From IMG/VR virus record IMGVR_UViG_3300031227_000313, positions 1-27,999 of that record: a stretch of DNA of 27,999 nucleotides. The stretch is one strand, 5' to 3'. Each line of letters opens with the position of its first letter. Position 1 is the first letter of the stretch. Shown piece by piece: positions 13,295 through 22,425 of this stretch. The position numbers were made by a program, and so were the translations under genes. Under the pieces are notes generated by a model, which worked only from the letters and a program-made list of their open reading frames with translations, had not been told where the DNA came from and did no database searches. Source of the DNA: a virus.

Positions 13295-15638
13295 TAAATA
13301 TGTAACATATTTGTTAATTGCTTTATTTATGGCTATCTCTGCGCCTGCTGTTGCTCAAGAAAGCATATCTGCAAAAAATCAGATTTATGTATTAGATGAT
13401 TTTTCTGGAGGATTAAATGTAAAGGCTTCAGAGTTTAAATTAAAGCCAAATCAAGCAACCATAGTAGAGAATGTAAGGCTTAATAGAGAGCTTGAAGTAT
13501 TATCAAAGCGAACTAATTTGCGCTTATACGGAACAGCCGATGCGACAGAAGCTATTACTGGCAATCATCGTCTTTATAAGAAAGACGGCACAAAAGCGCT
13601 GATTGTTTGTCATGGTAATGAGATTGAAGTTGGAGATGATAGCGCTGGCACAACGTCAACCATTCTTAATTTAGCTTCTGGTGATTATAGATGGCAATGG
13701 GCAACATGGCACGATATAGCAATAGGATGCGATGGATATAACCCTCCTGTCAAATATGATGGCAGTTCTGCCTCAGCAACATACTTAGGCTCTTGCTTAG
13801 CGCTTGATGCGGGTAGCGGAGCGGGCCCTGACGGCACTTATACATACAAAGTAACCTTCTATACTGCCTCTTATGAGGTTTCGTTTGATACGGCTTCTAA
13901 TTCGCTTACTGTATCGGATAAAGATATTGATTTATCTATGATCCCTATTGGGCCCGATACATTTGGCGGAGAAGATGTTGTCGGCAGAAAAATATACAGA
14001 ATTAAAACCGCGGGAAGCACTTATTATTTATTATCTAATGGAACAATAGCCAATAATACAGCAGTAACTTTAACTGATTCCGATGCGGACGGAGAGCTTT
14101 CCGCTACTGCGTTAAGCCCTGGCTATACTTATGCCCCGCCAAAAGGTCTATTGCTCATAGTTCATAAAAATAGATTATGGTTTGCTAATAATCCCACATA
14201 TCCTTCACGCCTTTATTATTCAGAAGACGCAAGCCATGATTACTTTGTATCTGATAATTATTTTAATATAAGAGCTGATGATGGCGATGAAATAACCGGT
14301 GTCTTTAACTTATTAGGAATATTAACTGTTACTAAAAATGGTTCGTGGATTAAAGCATATACAGAAAGAGATGACCCTGATACAGACTGGGAAATATCTG
14401 ACTCCTTTAGCCCGGTAGGCAGCGATGCTTATTATTCAGCAGTCAGCACGCCATTAGGCATTATGTTTCTTGATACAAGTGGTATATATATATTTAATGG
14501 TCAATATGCGACTCTTTTATCTGACGATGTTGCCCCTGAAATGCTTAACATATCAGAGTCTAATTATGCAAATTGTTGGGCGGCTTTTCATAAAAATGTT
14601 TATTATCTTGCCTATACTTCCGGTACATCAGGTTCATCTGTAAATGATAGAGTTCTTATATATGATATTATAAATAAATCTTTTTCTATTGATATACTCG
14701 ACATAAGTTCTTTTTGTGTGTTTTCAGCTCAAAGCGATAGAGATACTTTGTATGCTGGTTCGTCAACATCAGGAAACATTTTATCGTTTTCAGAAAGAGT
14801 TAATGAGGTTACTCACAGAAGACACGAAGATTTTTCAGGAACATTCTGTAATGCCAGGTATCAGCCAACTCGTTGGGGTGGAAAAATAAATGACGCTGTA
14901 TTAGAAATGGCATGGTCGGTTACTATAGATTCCGGTTGGGATAGCTGGGGTGCTACATTAAACGATTTGCCAGGTAGAATTGACAGACCTACTACAAGTG
15001 GTACTTATGTATCACAAGTGCTTTATATTGGTGCTACAGAGCTTGATAAATTATATTGGAATGAACTGATACCGGCAACAGGTGGCGATGTTACATTTAA
15101 TATAAGGGGTGGGGCTACAGCGGCAGCTTGTGCAGCGGCAACGTGGAGTTCTGCGTTTAGCAATCCGTCTGGTTCAGATATATCAGGTGAAACTGCTTAT
15201 GATTATATTCAATATAAAATAAACATGACATCAACTGATATGGATTATTCACCTTATGTTTATCGTTCTAATAGGTCTTATGTGGTTAGATTAACTTATG
15301 AAAAAGAAGGAAGCTCATACGAAACAACAATTCCTTTGCGTTGGATTTCAGGGTGGAATGATTTACAAGCACCAGGGTATAAAAAGATATTAAGAAAACT
15401 ACATGCTTTATATGACACGGATTCTACAGGAAAGATGACAATTACATTTGAAAACTTTGAAGGTGATGAAGATGAATTTGAAATAGACTTGAATGATAAC
15501 CCTAAAAGTTATATAGAATATTTTACAGAAGGCGGTTTGGTCGGAGAATTTTTTAAGATAAAAATAGAAGAATCATCGTTAAGCGATATTCAAATAAATA
15601 AACTAATTTTAATATACGATATTGAACCTTTAATATGA
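13266..15638 (+). CDS. Tail nozzle/DNA-stabilisation-like protein with a Sec signal peptide, 790 aa
   Basis: ATG 13266 follows GGGGAGG and overlaps the adaptor gene. The first 30 residues form a signal peptide: basic RLISKY, hydrophobic YVTYLLIALFMA, cleavage site APAVA-QE after Ala30. The mature protein opens with VLDDFSGGLNVKASEFKLKP, NQATIVENV and a SKRTNLRLYG element. This DF.GGln....l.pnqa...NV......l..R pattern marks short-tail nozzle and stopper proteins (T7 gp12 and P22 gp10-like groups); the length is close to T7 gp12. The body alternates beta strands with short motifs such as WATWHDIAIGCDGYNPPVKYDG and KNRLWFANN, fitting a beta-propeller. It would form the lower tail tube and hold packaged DNA. 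An export signal on such a part is not expected. Role is inferred from motif, length and place after the adaptor. Confidence 0.72.
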   Translation: MLYFSHRLISKYVTYLLIALFMAISAPAVAQESISAKNQIYVLDDFSGGLNVKASEFKLKPNQATIVENVRLNRELEVLSKRTNLRLYGTADATEAITGNHRLYKKDGTKALIVCHGNEIEVGDDSAGTTSTILNLASGDYRWQWATWHDIAIGCDGYNPPVKYDGSSASATYLGSCLALDAGSGAGPDGTYTYKVTFYTASYEVSFDTASNSLTVSDKDIDLSMIPIGPDTFGGEDVVGRKIYRIKTAGSTYYLLSNGTIANNTAVTLTDSDADGELSATALSPGYTYAPPKGLLLIVHKNRLWFANNPTYPSRLYYSEDASHDYFVSDNYFNIRADDGDEITGVFNLLGILTVTKNGSWIKAYTERDDPDTDWEISDSFSPVGSDAYYSAVSTPLGIMFLDTSGIYIFNGQYATLLSDDVAPEMLNISESNYANCWAAFHKNVYYLAYTSGTSGSSVNDRVLIYDIINKSFSIDILDISSFCVFSAQSDRDTLYAGSSTSGNILSFSERVNEVTHRRHEDFSGTFCNARYQPTRWGGKINDAVLEMAWSVTIDSGWDSWGATLNDLPGRIDRPTTSGTYVSQVLYIGATELDKLYWNELIPATGGDVTFNIRGGATAAACAAATWSSAFSNPSGSDISGETAYDYIQYKINMTSTDMDYSPYVYRSNRSYVVRLTYEKEGSSYETTIPLRWISGWNDLQAPGYKKILRKLHALYDTDSTGKMTITFENFEGDEDEFEIDLNDNPKSYIEYFTEGGLVGEFFKIKIEESSLSDIQINKLILIYDIEPLI

Positions 15639-18600
15639 AAAAAACTATATTTTATTTTCTCATAATTATATTTTTATTAAGCATACCCTCGTGTATATAT
15701 GCCGGAACTACAGTTAAGGGCGAGCAAATAATGGATTTTGAGGGAAAATCTCTGCCTATCCTCAATGAACGTTTACGCAAGATAGAAGATAAGCTTTGGG
15801 AAATAAAAACAGATGATGACGATACTTCTCCTGGATATTTAGAAACGAAAGTTAAGAATAGCGTTGAGATAGACAATGGTTCAATACAGCTTAAAAATGA
15901 CTCCGCCGCCCCTTCCAATAAAACAGTTTACGGCAAAACAGAAGCTGGTGTTCAGGGTTGGAAGTCTGAAGAGCAGACTCTTGATGATGTATGTACTCTC
16001 GGTGCTACTACAAATCTTACTTTATCCGTAGGCTCCTTCTCCGCAGACGGTGTATGCTCACGTACTCATTTATCAACTGTCTATGATGCCTTTATCGGAA
16101 GAAATGCTTATATTACTGATGATGTTATTATATACGATAGCCTTACCGTTACGGGATTAAGTTCTTTAGTCGGAAATGTTACCTGCACAAGCGACCTTGC
16201 CATAAATGGAAGCGACCTTACTTCTACTGGTGATTTAAGATTTAAAGTTAATGGTGATAGTGATGACTACTTATACTTAAACACTACATCAAACATAGCA
16301 TATCTCTTACCAGTAGATGACTCTACACATATAATAGGTAAAACAGGTCTTGTATTTGCAGAGGGTTGGTTTGATAAGATAACGACTGATAATGACTTAA
16401 CACTTAATCCATTAGGCAATGATGTAATATTCTATAAAGGTGGAACAGCAGACGCAGGTACTACTGAATACAACTCGAGAGATGCAGAGTTTCTGGGAAG
16501 TGCGTTGATTACGACTAGCAGTTGGATAAAGCGTTTCCCAACTGGAATAGATGAGGAAATATATTGGAGAAGCTGTGCATCTAGTTCTGATGGCAGTACT
16601 TTAATAGTTGGTGTATCTGCTGGGCGTTTGTACATTTCCTCTGATTATGGAGTTACCTGGACAGAACGACAACCTGCTGGGGATGTTGATGAAGCTTGGT
16701 ATGGTCTTGCATCTGATAGTGATGGCAGTAATTTAATAGTTAGTGGTGTTTATGGTAGAGTTTGGACTTCAGTAGATTCAGGAGCAAATTGGACTGAACG
16801 TCGACCAACAGGAGAAGATGTTGATAGGTGGTGGGATGCTGTAGATTCTGATTCTGACGGAAGTAATTTAATGGCTGCGATTAATGGAAAGCGTTTATAC
16901 ACATCAGCTAACTCTGGTGTAGACTGGACGGAAAGACAACCTGATGGAAATCGTGACAGAGGTTGGAGAGTTGCGGTTTCTAATGATGATGGTAGTTTTT
17001 TGATGGCTGCATGGGGACCTACAGGTAGGGCATATACATCAGATGACTCTGGTGCTACTTGGACGGAAAGACAGCCATTAGGCGATATAGGTGAAAGCTG
17101 GTATAGTGGGGCTTGTGATAGTGATGGTAGTAATTTAATCATAGCTGCTACTAATGGGCGTATATACACATCAGCTAATTATGGTGTAGATTGGACAGAA
17201 AGGCGACCCTCTGGATATGATGGTAATTTTGATTGGAGAAGCTGTACGTCTGATGCTGATGGTAGTCATCTTTTTGTCTGTCGATTTAATGGGCGTGTGT
17301 ATAGTTCATCAGATAGTGGTGTTACTTGGGCAGAAGAACAACCATCTGGAGATAATTATATAGATTGGCATAGTGTTGCTTGTGGTAATGATGGAAGTAA
17401 TGCTATTGCAGTAGCTAGCGATACGACTGGTGGGGTTTGGACTTTGCAAAATACTGCTGTAGATAGAAAAATAACCCAACGCTTAATACCTGAAGGCAAC
17501 TTAGCCACACCAAAATATAGACTTGGCTTTTTAGATAATAATGATAGTGAATTCATTAGCTTTGACGGACTTAATCAACGCCTTGGTGTTGGAGTAATTG
17601 ACCCTGATACAAAGACTGAAATCTTACACGCAGGTACTCAATTAAAATTAAGCTATGACGCTACTAATTATATAACACTTGCAACGCAAAGTGATGGCGA
17701 TCTTACGCTTGATAGTAATAAAACAAGTTATGACTTAGATTTTGGGGATGGTAACTTAATTACTACAGGCACTTTTGAAGCAGGTCCAACAGGTCTTGAT
17801 AGCTTATGCGTAAGAGATAAAATAAGTACAGTTGGAAATGCTTATATAGGTGGTAATGCTTATATTACAGGCGACGCTACAATAGGCACAGGACAGCATT
17901 TAACTCTAGGCACAACTCAATGGGATAATGGGGCAGATAAAATTGATGGCGAGCAAATAGCTGATAATACTATTGATGAAGATTCTATTGATTGGGGTAC
18001 AGGAACAGATCAAGTAAGTGCCGCAGATGTTCCGGTTCCAGTTTTAGACACACCAACTTATGATAATTTAGGGGATGCGTTTAAACTATTCACTTCAGCA
18101 GGAAGAATATCTGGTGGAGCAATTACACAGCACGGTGGTGACGCAACTGTAGATGTTGCTGCAGGTCAAGGTGTTATAAGAATAGCTGATGATGATACAA
18201 GCGCTATTAAGTTCTTCACTATACCCGCAACTACTGAGATTGGTGTAGCAGCAGGAGAAACTAAGTATATTGTAGTTGATTATAATACAGGCACAGAAGC
18301 TATTACAGTAACAGCGTGGGCAGCCGAAACTTGGGATAAAGATACAGAGTTTCCTTTAGGCAAAGTTGTTAATGATGGTGGCGAATTACATATTATAAAT
18401 AATCCTTGGTGGGTTGGTGATGCTTTTACAAACGTAATAGAAAGAATGGAAGGGATAGCCTATTTTGCAAGAGATGAACGTGGTGGTGGTTTACTCTTAT
18501 CCGTTTCTGATGAAACCAATAGAGAGATAGCAGTTACAGGTGGAACAGTTTGGAGTAGACTTAATGAATTTGAAACTACCACACTAGATACTGATGTTAC

Positions 18601-20680
18601 TGGAACATTTCATTTGGATTATGAAAGTGGTGATGGTGTATGGACAGGAAATGATGTAACTGCGTACACAGTTGACCAATGGAATAATGTAACTACACAC
18701 GCTTTAGTTAATCTAACAAATAATTACTATATGAATATGTGGGTTTATGTTGAGCCAGACGCAGTTGCAGGCGAGCAAGTGCATATGGTATATGGACAGA
18801 GCCAAAACAAAAAGTCTGCTGTTATTGAAGCTGAAGCTCCACCAACAAATTTACCTTCTCACATTACAGAAACTTGTATACTTATAGGAAGAATAATTAT
18901 AAAAGAAGGTGTTAATGCACCAGTATCGGTTCAAACAGTATTTACAACTCAATTCACAGCTTCACAAGCAGCAGATCATTGTAACTTAACAAACCTTGCT
19001 TGGGGGTCATCTTGTCATACAGGTACAGCGTCTAATTTTGCAGGATTTGATGGAGCTGGTGATGCTGAAGAATACCCTGAAGTTAATTATCTTTTAACGG
19101 ATGGAACAAGAGCTTTAGCAGGTAATTGGGCTTTAGGGGGATACAATCTTACAGGTGGAGGTTCTATTGCTGGTACTGATTTAACTCTTTCAGGTGACCT
19201 TGCTCTTAATGGCGGAGATATTACTTCAACTTCAAGTAATTTGAGTATTCAATGTGGAAGTCAAACTACTGCACATCTTGCTATAGGTTTTCCTGGTGGA
19301 AGTTGGACTGTTTATCCAAGTCTAGGTGGTAATTATAGATTTGGCTATTCAAGTAAAGCTTGGTTGGAAGGATGGTTTTATAAAATAGCTTCTGATGGCG
19401 ATTTAACTTTAGACCCTGCTACTAATAATGTTATATTAGATAATGCCAATCTACAAATTAAAAGCAATTATGAATTACGCTTTTATGACAACGGAAACTA
19501 TGTAGGATTTGAAGCCCCTGCTTTAGCTGCTGATAAGATATGGGTTTTACCAAATGCTGATGGAACTATTGACCAAGCATTAAAAACAGATGGTTCAGGT
19601 AATTTAGGTTGGGTGACTGTTGTTGGCGGAGGCGACCTTTTAGCAGATGGCTCTGTACCTTTAACAGCAGATTGGGACGCAGGGAATAGTTTATACGATA
19701 TAACTGCCGTAGAGTTTAAAGGTGCATTAAAAGGAAACGCAGATACAGTAACAAATGCTACGCTTACTACAGCTTTAACAGTAAATACAGGCACACTAAC
19801 CTTAATTGCTAATGCCGCAAATAATTCTGTTTTAACTTTAAATGCTGGTGCTTCTGCTATCTCTGGTATGAATACTGGCGATAATACTGTATGCACATCA
19901 GGGGCAGCCACAACTGCTGAAACCTTAAAAACAGCAAGAGCAATAAATGGTATAGATTTTAATGGTAGTCAAGCTATAACAGTAACCGCAGATGCTAATA
20001 CACTTAGTAACACTACTCTTAAATCTACAATATTGGCTTCTTCATTAACTTCAGTAGGAACAATTGACTCATTAGTAGCTACCACAGCAGACATAAACGC
20101 AGGAACGTTTGATGGCATAGTAGGTGGAACTACTCCCGCCGCAATTACAGGCACTACAATAGCAACAAGCGGTGCAAATGATATGACTGTTGCTAATGGT
20201 AATCTGGTAATAGGAACTTCTGGCAAGGGTATAGACTTCTCTGCTACTTCAGATGTTGGTGGTATGACGAGTGAGTTATTAGATGATTATGAAGAAGGGA
20301 CTTTTACTCCTGGTGTTTCTTTTGGTTATGGAACTACTGGGATAACATATATGGCAACTTATACGTTTGGTGCTTATACTAAAGTAGGGAATATGGTTCA
20401 CGCAGAAGGTAGAGTGTTGCTATCATCAAAGGGTTCATCTACTGGGGCAGCAAGGGTAACTGGCTTACCATTCACAACAAAAAGCGGCAATCGTCAAATA
20501 ACAGCAAATGTAGCTTTTAGCGTTGTAAGCTTTGCTAATCAATTTGAGTGTATAGTAGAACCTAACAATACAACAGTATATTTACAAGAAATTACTGAAG
20601 CAGGAGCAACTTCAGCACTAACAGACGCTAATTTTGCAGATATAAGTCAGGTATGGTTTAGCATAACTTATTCATTGTAA
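15635..20680 (+). CDS. Giant tail fibre with signal peptide and seven-repeat Asp-box propeller, 1681 aa
   Basis: ATG 15635 overlaps the nozzle stop as ATGA; no strong ribosome site is seen, so it depends on coupling. The N-terminus MKKTIFYFLIIIFLLSIPSC continues IYA-GT, a signal peptide probably cut after Ala23. Next come VKGEQIMDFEGKSLP and a short coiled part. Residues about 295-608 are seven repeats of about 45 residues with DGS and S.D.G..W.E (BNR/Asp-box), a likely seven-bladed propeller. Then follow beta-helix-like Thr/Asp/Gly repeats and a PALAADKIWVLPNADGT segment near 1290 with LKTDGSGNLGWV. A C-terminal domain starting DDYEEGTFTPG near 1550 is common on phage fibres. It is probably the receptor-binding fibre. 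Asp-box propellers can bind or cut glycans, but no catalytic set is evident. Confidence 0.8.
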   Translation: MKKTIFYFLIIIFLLSIPSCIYAGTTVKGEQIMDFEGKSLPILNERLRKIEDKLWEIKTDDDDTSPGYLETKVKNSVEIDNGSIQLKNDSAAPSNKTVYGKTEAGVQGWKSEEQTLDDVCTLGATTNLTLSVGSFSADGVCSRTHLSTVYDAFIGRNAYITDDVIIYDSLTVTGLSSLVGNVTCTSDLAINGSDLTSTGDLRFKVNGDSDDYLYLNTTSNIAYLLPVDDSTHIIGKTGLVFAEGWFDKITTDNDLTLNPLGNDVIFYKGGTADAGTTEYNSRDAEFLGSALITTSSWIKRFPTGIDEEIYWRSCASSSDGSTLIVGVSAGRLYISSDYGVTWTERQPAGDVDEAWYGLASDSDGSNLIVSGVYGRVWTSVDSGANWTERRPTGEDVDRWWDAVDSDSDGSNLMAAINGKRLYTSANSGVDWTERQPDGNRDRGWRVAVSNDDGSFLMAAWGPTGRAYTSDDSGATWTERQPLGDIGESWYSGACDSDGSNLIIAATNGRIYTSANYGVDWTERRPSGYDGNFDWRSCTSDADGSHLFVCRFNGRVYSSSDSGVTWAEEQPSGDNYIDWHSVACGNDGSNAIAVASDTTGGVWTLQNTAVDRKITQRLIPEGNLATPKYRLGFLDNNDSEFISFDGLNQRLGVGVIDPDTKTEILHAGTQLKLSYDATNYITLATQSDGDLTLDSNKTSYDLDFGDGNLITTGTFEAGPTGLDSLCVRDKISTVGNAYIGGNAYITGDATIGTGQHLTLGTTQWDNGADKIDGEQIADNTIDEDSIDWGTGTDQVSAADVPVPVLDTPTYDNLGDAFKLFTSAGRISGGAITQHGGDATVDVAAGQGVIRIADDDTSAIKFFTIPATTEIGVAAGETKYIVVDYNTGTEAITVTAWAAETWDKDTEFPLGKVVNDGGELHIINNPWWVGDAFTNVIERMEGIAYFARDERGGGLLLSVSDETNREIAVTGGTVWSRLNEFETTTLDTDVTGTFHLDYESGDGVWTGNDVTAYTVDQWNNVTTHALVNLTNNYYMNMWVYVEPDAVAGEQVHMVYGQSQNKKSAVIEAEAPPTNLPSHITETCILIGRIIIKEGVNAPVSVQTVFTTQFTASQAADHCNLTNLAWGSSCHTGTASNFAGFDGAGDAEEYPEVNYLLTDGTRALAGNWALGGYNLTGGGSIAGTDLTLSGDLALNGGDITSTSSNLSIQCGSQTTAHLAIGFPGGSWTVYPSLGGNYRFGYSSKAWLEGWFYKIASDGDLTLDPATNNVILDNANLQIKSNYELRFYDNGNYVGFEAPALAADKIWVLPNADGTIDQALKTDGSGNLGWVTVVGGGDLLADGSVPLTADWDAGNSLYDITAVEFKGALKGNADTVTNATLTTALTVNTGTLTLIANAANNSVLTLNAGASAISGMNTGDNTVCTSGAATTAETLKTARAINGIDFNGSQAITVTADANTLSNTTLKSTILASSLTSVGTIDSLVATTADINAGTFDGIVGGTTPAAITGTTIATSGANDMTVANGNLVIGTSGKGIDFSATSDVGGMTSELLDDYEEGTFTPGVSFGYGTTGITYMATYTFGAYTKVGNMVHAEGRVLLSSKGSSTGAARVTGLPFTTKSGNRQITANVAFSVVSFANQFECIVEPNNTTVYLQEITEAGATSALTDANFADISQVWFSITYSL
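16520..17455 (+). repeat. Seven tandem about 132-135-base Asp-box (BNR) repeats in the fibre gene
   Basis: Each unit encodes W..........DGS.l.......R.y.S.d.G..W.Er.P.G. The seven DGS elements are followed by six good Asp-boxes (SSDYGVTW, SVDSGANW, SANSGVDW, SDDSGATW, SANYGVDW, SSDSGVTW) and one degenerate last one (TTGGVWTL). Similar short DNA words recur (tggac.gaa.g.c..cc), so the units arose by tandem duplication. Confidence 0.85.
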
Positions 20681-20693
20681 ACAGGAGAAATAA

Positions 20694-21245
20694 ATGTTAA
20701 AAATAGTAATAACAATCAGTTTATTATTTGTATGTTCTATCGCTTATGCACAACCTCTTTATACAAAGTCCGTAAGCAATTTTTATGTGATAGACGAAGA
20801 TGGCAAAATGTCTAATACTGAAATAACTAAAATATTTAAAGATGGGGAATATAAAGGCAGTAAAAACAAACCAATTCTTAAAGAGGAAGAGTTTAACGAA
20901 AAAGGTGCTGCTTTATTGAATTTAATAAGCACCAAGGATTTTGGGGATGCTGTTAAACAGGAACACGCTATACTGGGAGTTGGTAATGAAGAAACTGTAA
21001 CTTTTCAAACAGAGATATTACAAGACGGACAGATACAGGTTCGTGCAGCAATACGAACCTTTGAAAACGGTGAAGAAATAGCAAAAACTTTTCACAGGCA
21101 CGTTTTAGCACCCGATACTTCAACTGAAACTTTGAATAAGGAAGTTCAGAGAGTTCAGGATATAGCTGACGCGGTTTGGACAAATGAGGTTATAGAAAAT
21201 TATAATACTAAAAAGGCTAAACGAGAGAAAGAATTAAGTAAATGA
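20694..21245 (+). CDS. Exported hypothetical protein, 183 aa
   Basis: ATG 20694 has a strong AGGAG site. MLKIVITISLLFVCSIAYA is a signal peptide with cleavage after Ala19 (AYA-QP). The mature protein has an N-terminal beta part (SVSNFYVIDEDGKMSNTEIT), a middle with ETVTFQTEILQDGQIQVRAA (paired strands), and a C-terminal charged helix (STETLNKEVQRVQDIADAV and KKAKREKELSK). It follows the fibre gene and overlaps the lipoprotein gene by 4 bases (ATGA). It could be a small tail-associated protein, a fibre chaperone, or a periplasmic protein made during late infection. I do not recognise the family. Confidence 0.7.
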   Translation: MLKIVITISLLFVCSIAYAQPLYTKSVSNFYVIDEDGKMSNTEITKIFKDGEYKGSKNKPILKEEEFNEKGAALLNLISTKDFGDAVKQEHAILGVGNEETVTFQTEILQDGQIQVRAAIRTFENGEEIAKTFHRHVLAPDTSTETLNKEVQRVQDIADAVWTNEVIENYNTKKAKREKELSK

Positions 21246-21484
21246 GATACTTACTGATTAGTATATTACTATTAGGTATATGTGGGTGTGCAAGTTTTAA
21301 ATATGACCAGTATGACCAAGGGTATGAATTAGGCAAGCAACCTGATTTTAGTATAAGGGTAAAGGGCAAGGGCGATGTTAGTGTTAAGAGGCTTCCTGAC
21401 GGAACGGTTGAAACTGATGTGAAAGCTGGGAAACCTTTGATAAATATAAACAACATACCTATAAAGTATGAGAACAACGACTAA
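21242..21484 (+). CDS. Small lipoprotein, 80 aa, possible outer-membrane spanin
   Basis: The start overlaps the previous stop. The N-terminus MRYLLISILLLGICGCAS has a lipobox (I-C-G-Cys16) typical of bacterial lipoproteins, giving a mature peptide of about 65 residues. It is polar, with DQYDQGYELGKQPDFSIRVK, a GDVSVKRLPDGTVETDV beta-hairpin-like part and no helix. Small phage lipoproteins late in the operon next to a membrane-anchored coiled-coil protein (next gene) suggest an o-spanin/i-spanin pair that fuses outer and inner membranes at lysis. Against this, the gene order is reversed from lambda Rz/Rz1 and the mature part is not Pro-rich. Lipoprotein: likely; spanin: uncertain. Confidence 0.75.
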   Translation: MRYLLISILLLGICGCASFKYDQYDQGYELGKQPDFSIRVKGKGDVSVKRLPDGTVETDVKAGKPLININNIPIKYENND

Positions 21485-21493
21485 GGAGATAGC

Positions 21494-21826
21494 ATGAGTG
21501 AAAAGAATGGGCTAAACATAAGGGCGATCGGATTAGTGATAACCTTGTTTATATTGGCAGGCGGTATAATCACGACATTTGCCGTATCGCAGGAAAGGTT
21601 GGAAACAGCGAGAGAAGATATCGCAGAGGTGGATAGCAAGCTTGACGAGTGCGTTAAGGAAATTCAAGGAGATATTAGTAATGTAAAAGATGATATGAGT
21701 GATGTTAAAATAGACGTTGCCAAATTGCAGATTGATGTTGAAATCATTAAAGATGATAATAAGTATATGAGGGGTAGGCTTGATTATATAGTTGAGGAAC
21801 TGGCGAAACAGAATAGGGGTAGTTAA
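21494..21826 (+). CDS. Membrane-anchored coiled-coil protein, 110 aa, possible inner-membrane spanin
   Basis: ATG 21494 has AAGGAG upstream. The first 10 residues are polar, residues 11-30 form a membrane helix (AIGLVITLFILAGGIITTFA), and 33-105 are a coiled coil with heptad-like D/V/I spacing (ISNVKDDMSDVKIDVAKLQI). Inner-membrane spanins (Rz type) have exactly one N-terminal helix and a periplasmic coiled coil, and the preceding gene encodes a small lipoprotein. A tail or holin-associated coiled-coil protein is an alternative. The stop shares one base with the next start. Topology is clear; function is inference. Confidence 0.65.
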   Translation: MSEKNGLNIRAIGLVITLFILAGGIITTFAVSQERLETAREDIAEVDSKLDECVKEIQGDISNVKDDMSDVKIDVAKLQIDVEIIKDDNKYMRGRLDYIVEELAKQNRGS

Positions 21827-22425
21827 TGAAATTCAGCAAACTAACACATAAGTATTTAGATAAATACAGATATAAGATAAGCTATTTAATACAGCACAAA
21901 ATAATGTGTTGCGTGATATTGCTTATGTTATTATTCTTAGTAGCTGATAATAGAGGGTATATAACTAGGGGTGGCTTAAATTTGACTGGATATATTAAGT
22001 CTACAGCACCTCATCAACATTGCCAGTATGATAATTCTTTTGTTACTAAAGGCGAGAAAGTAGATGGTGTATATGGTCCAAATAGTGGAGGTTCACTTGA
22101 AGCGTGTAATGTAAGAGCTACTGGTGGAGCGATTGTGGGTAATTATTTTATTAGCGAAGGGGTTATGTATATAGGTGGTCCTATATCGTGGGGGCACGTT
22201 GTGTATGAACTTGATGAAGATGGCGACAGCACTTATCCTTGGGGAATGTTTCAACTTACTGAGGATGGCATTTCAATTAGCCCTATGAATGGTGGCTTAC
22301 AAATAATGGGCAGTTTTATAGATAAGTCTGGGTTGACTGGTATATCAGATAAGGAAATAGATAGAATTAAAAAAGAACTTTACTTAAATACTACTGGGTT
22401 AGTGGTGTGTGGAGAAATAGAATGA
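21826..22425 (+). CDS. Single-pass membrane protein with beta-rich outer domain, 199 aa
   Basis: The start codon overlaps the previous stop (TAATG), with GGGGTAG upstream. A basic, tyrosine-rich N-terminus (about 25 residues, KFSKLTHKYLDKYRYK) precedes a membrane helix at 26-40 (MCCVILLMLLFLVA), so the protein is likely anchored with its C-terminal part outside the cytoplasm. That part is Gly-rich and beta-like (GGSLEACNVRATGGAIVGNYF, then YIGGPISWGHVVYELDEDG), and ends in a helix (DKEIDRIKKELYLN). Parts of it look like fibre-type beta repeats. No family is recognised; it belongs to the run of membrane and exported genes. Confidence 0.65.
   Translation: MKFSKLTHKYLDKYRYKISYLIQHKIMCCVILLMLLFLVADNRGYITRGGLNLTGYIKSTAPHQHCQYDNSFVTKGEKVDGVYGPNSGGSLEACNVRATGGAIVGNYFISEGVMYIGGPISWGHVVYELDEDGDSTYPWGMFQLTEDGISISPMNGGLQIMGSFIDKSGLTGISDKEIDRIKKELYLNTTGLVVCGEIE

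Noticed and set aside
15635-15703. Lipoprotein signal in the 1681-residue fibre (IPSC)
   Set aside because: Pro before the small residue does not fit the lipobox; ordinary cleavage after Ala23 is more likely.
16750-17169. Minus-strand open frame of 139 codons opposite the propeller repeats
   Set aside because: It is the antisense shadow of a repetitive gene; no ribosome site and no recognisable protein.
16520-17455. CRISPR-like or satellite repeat
   Set aside because: Repeats are in-frame protein repeats of about 45 codons that diverge throughout, with no spacers.
19498-19911. Minus-strand open frame of 137 codons opposite the fibre C-terminal half
   Set aside because: Shadow of Thr/Ala-rich fibre codons; the sense frame carries known fibre motifs.
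22407-22421. GTG start for the 189-residue membrane protein
   Set aside because: The ATG at 22422 overlaps the previous stop and has a GGAG at the right distance; the extra residues add nothing to the membrane helix.
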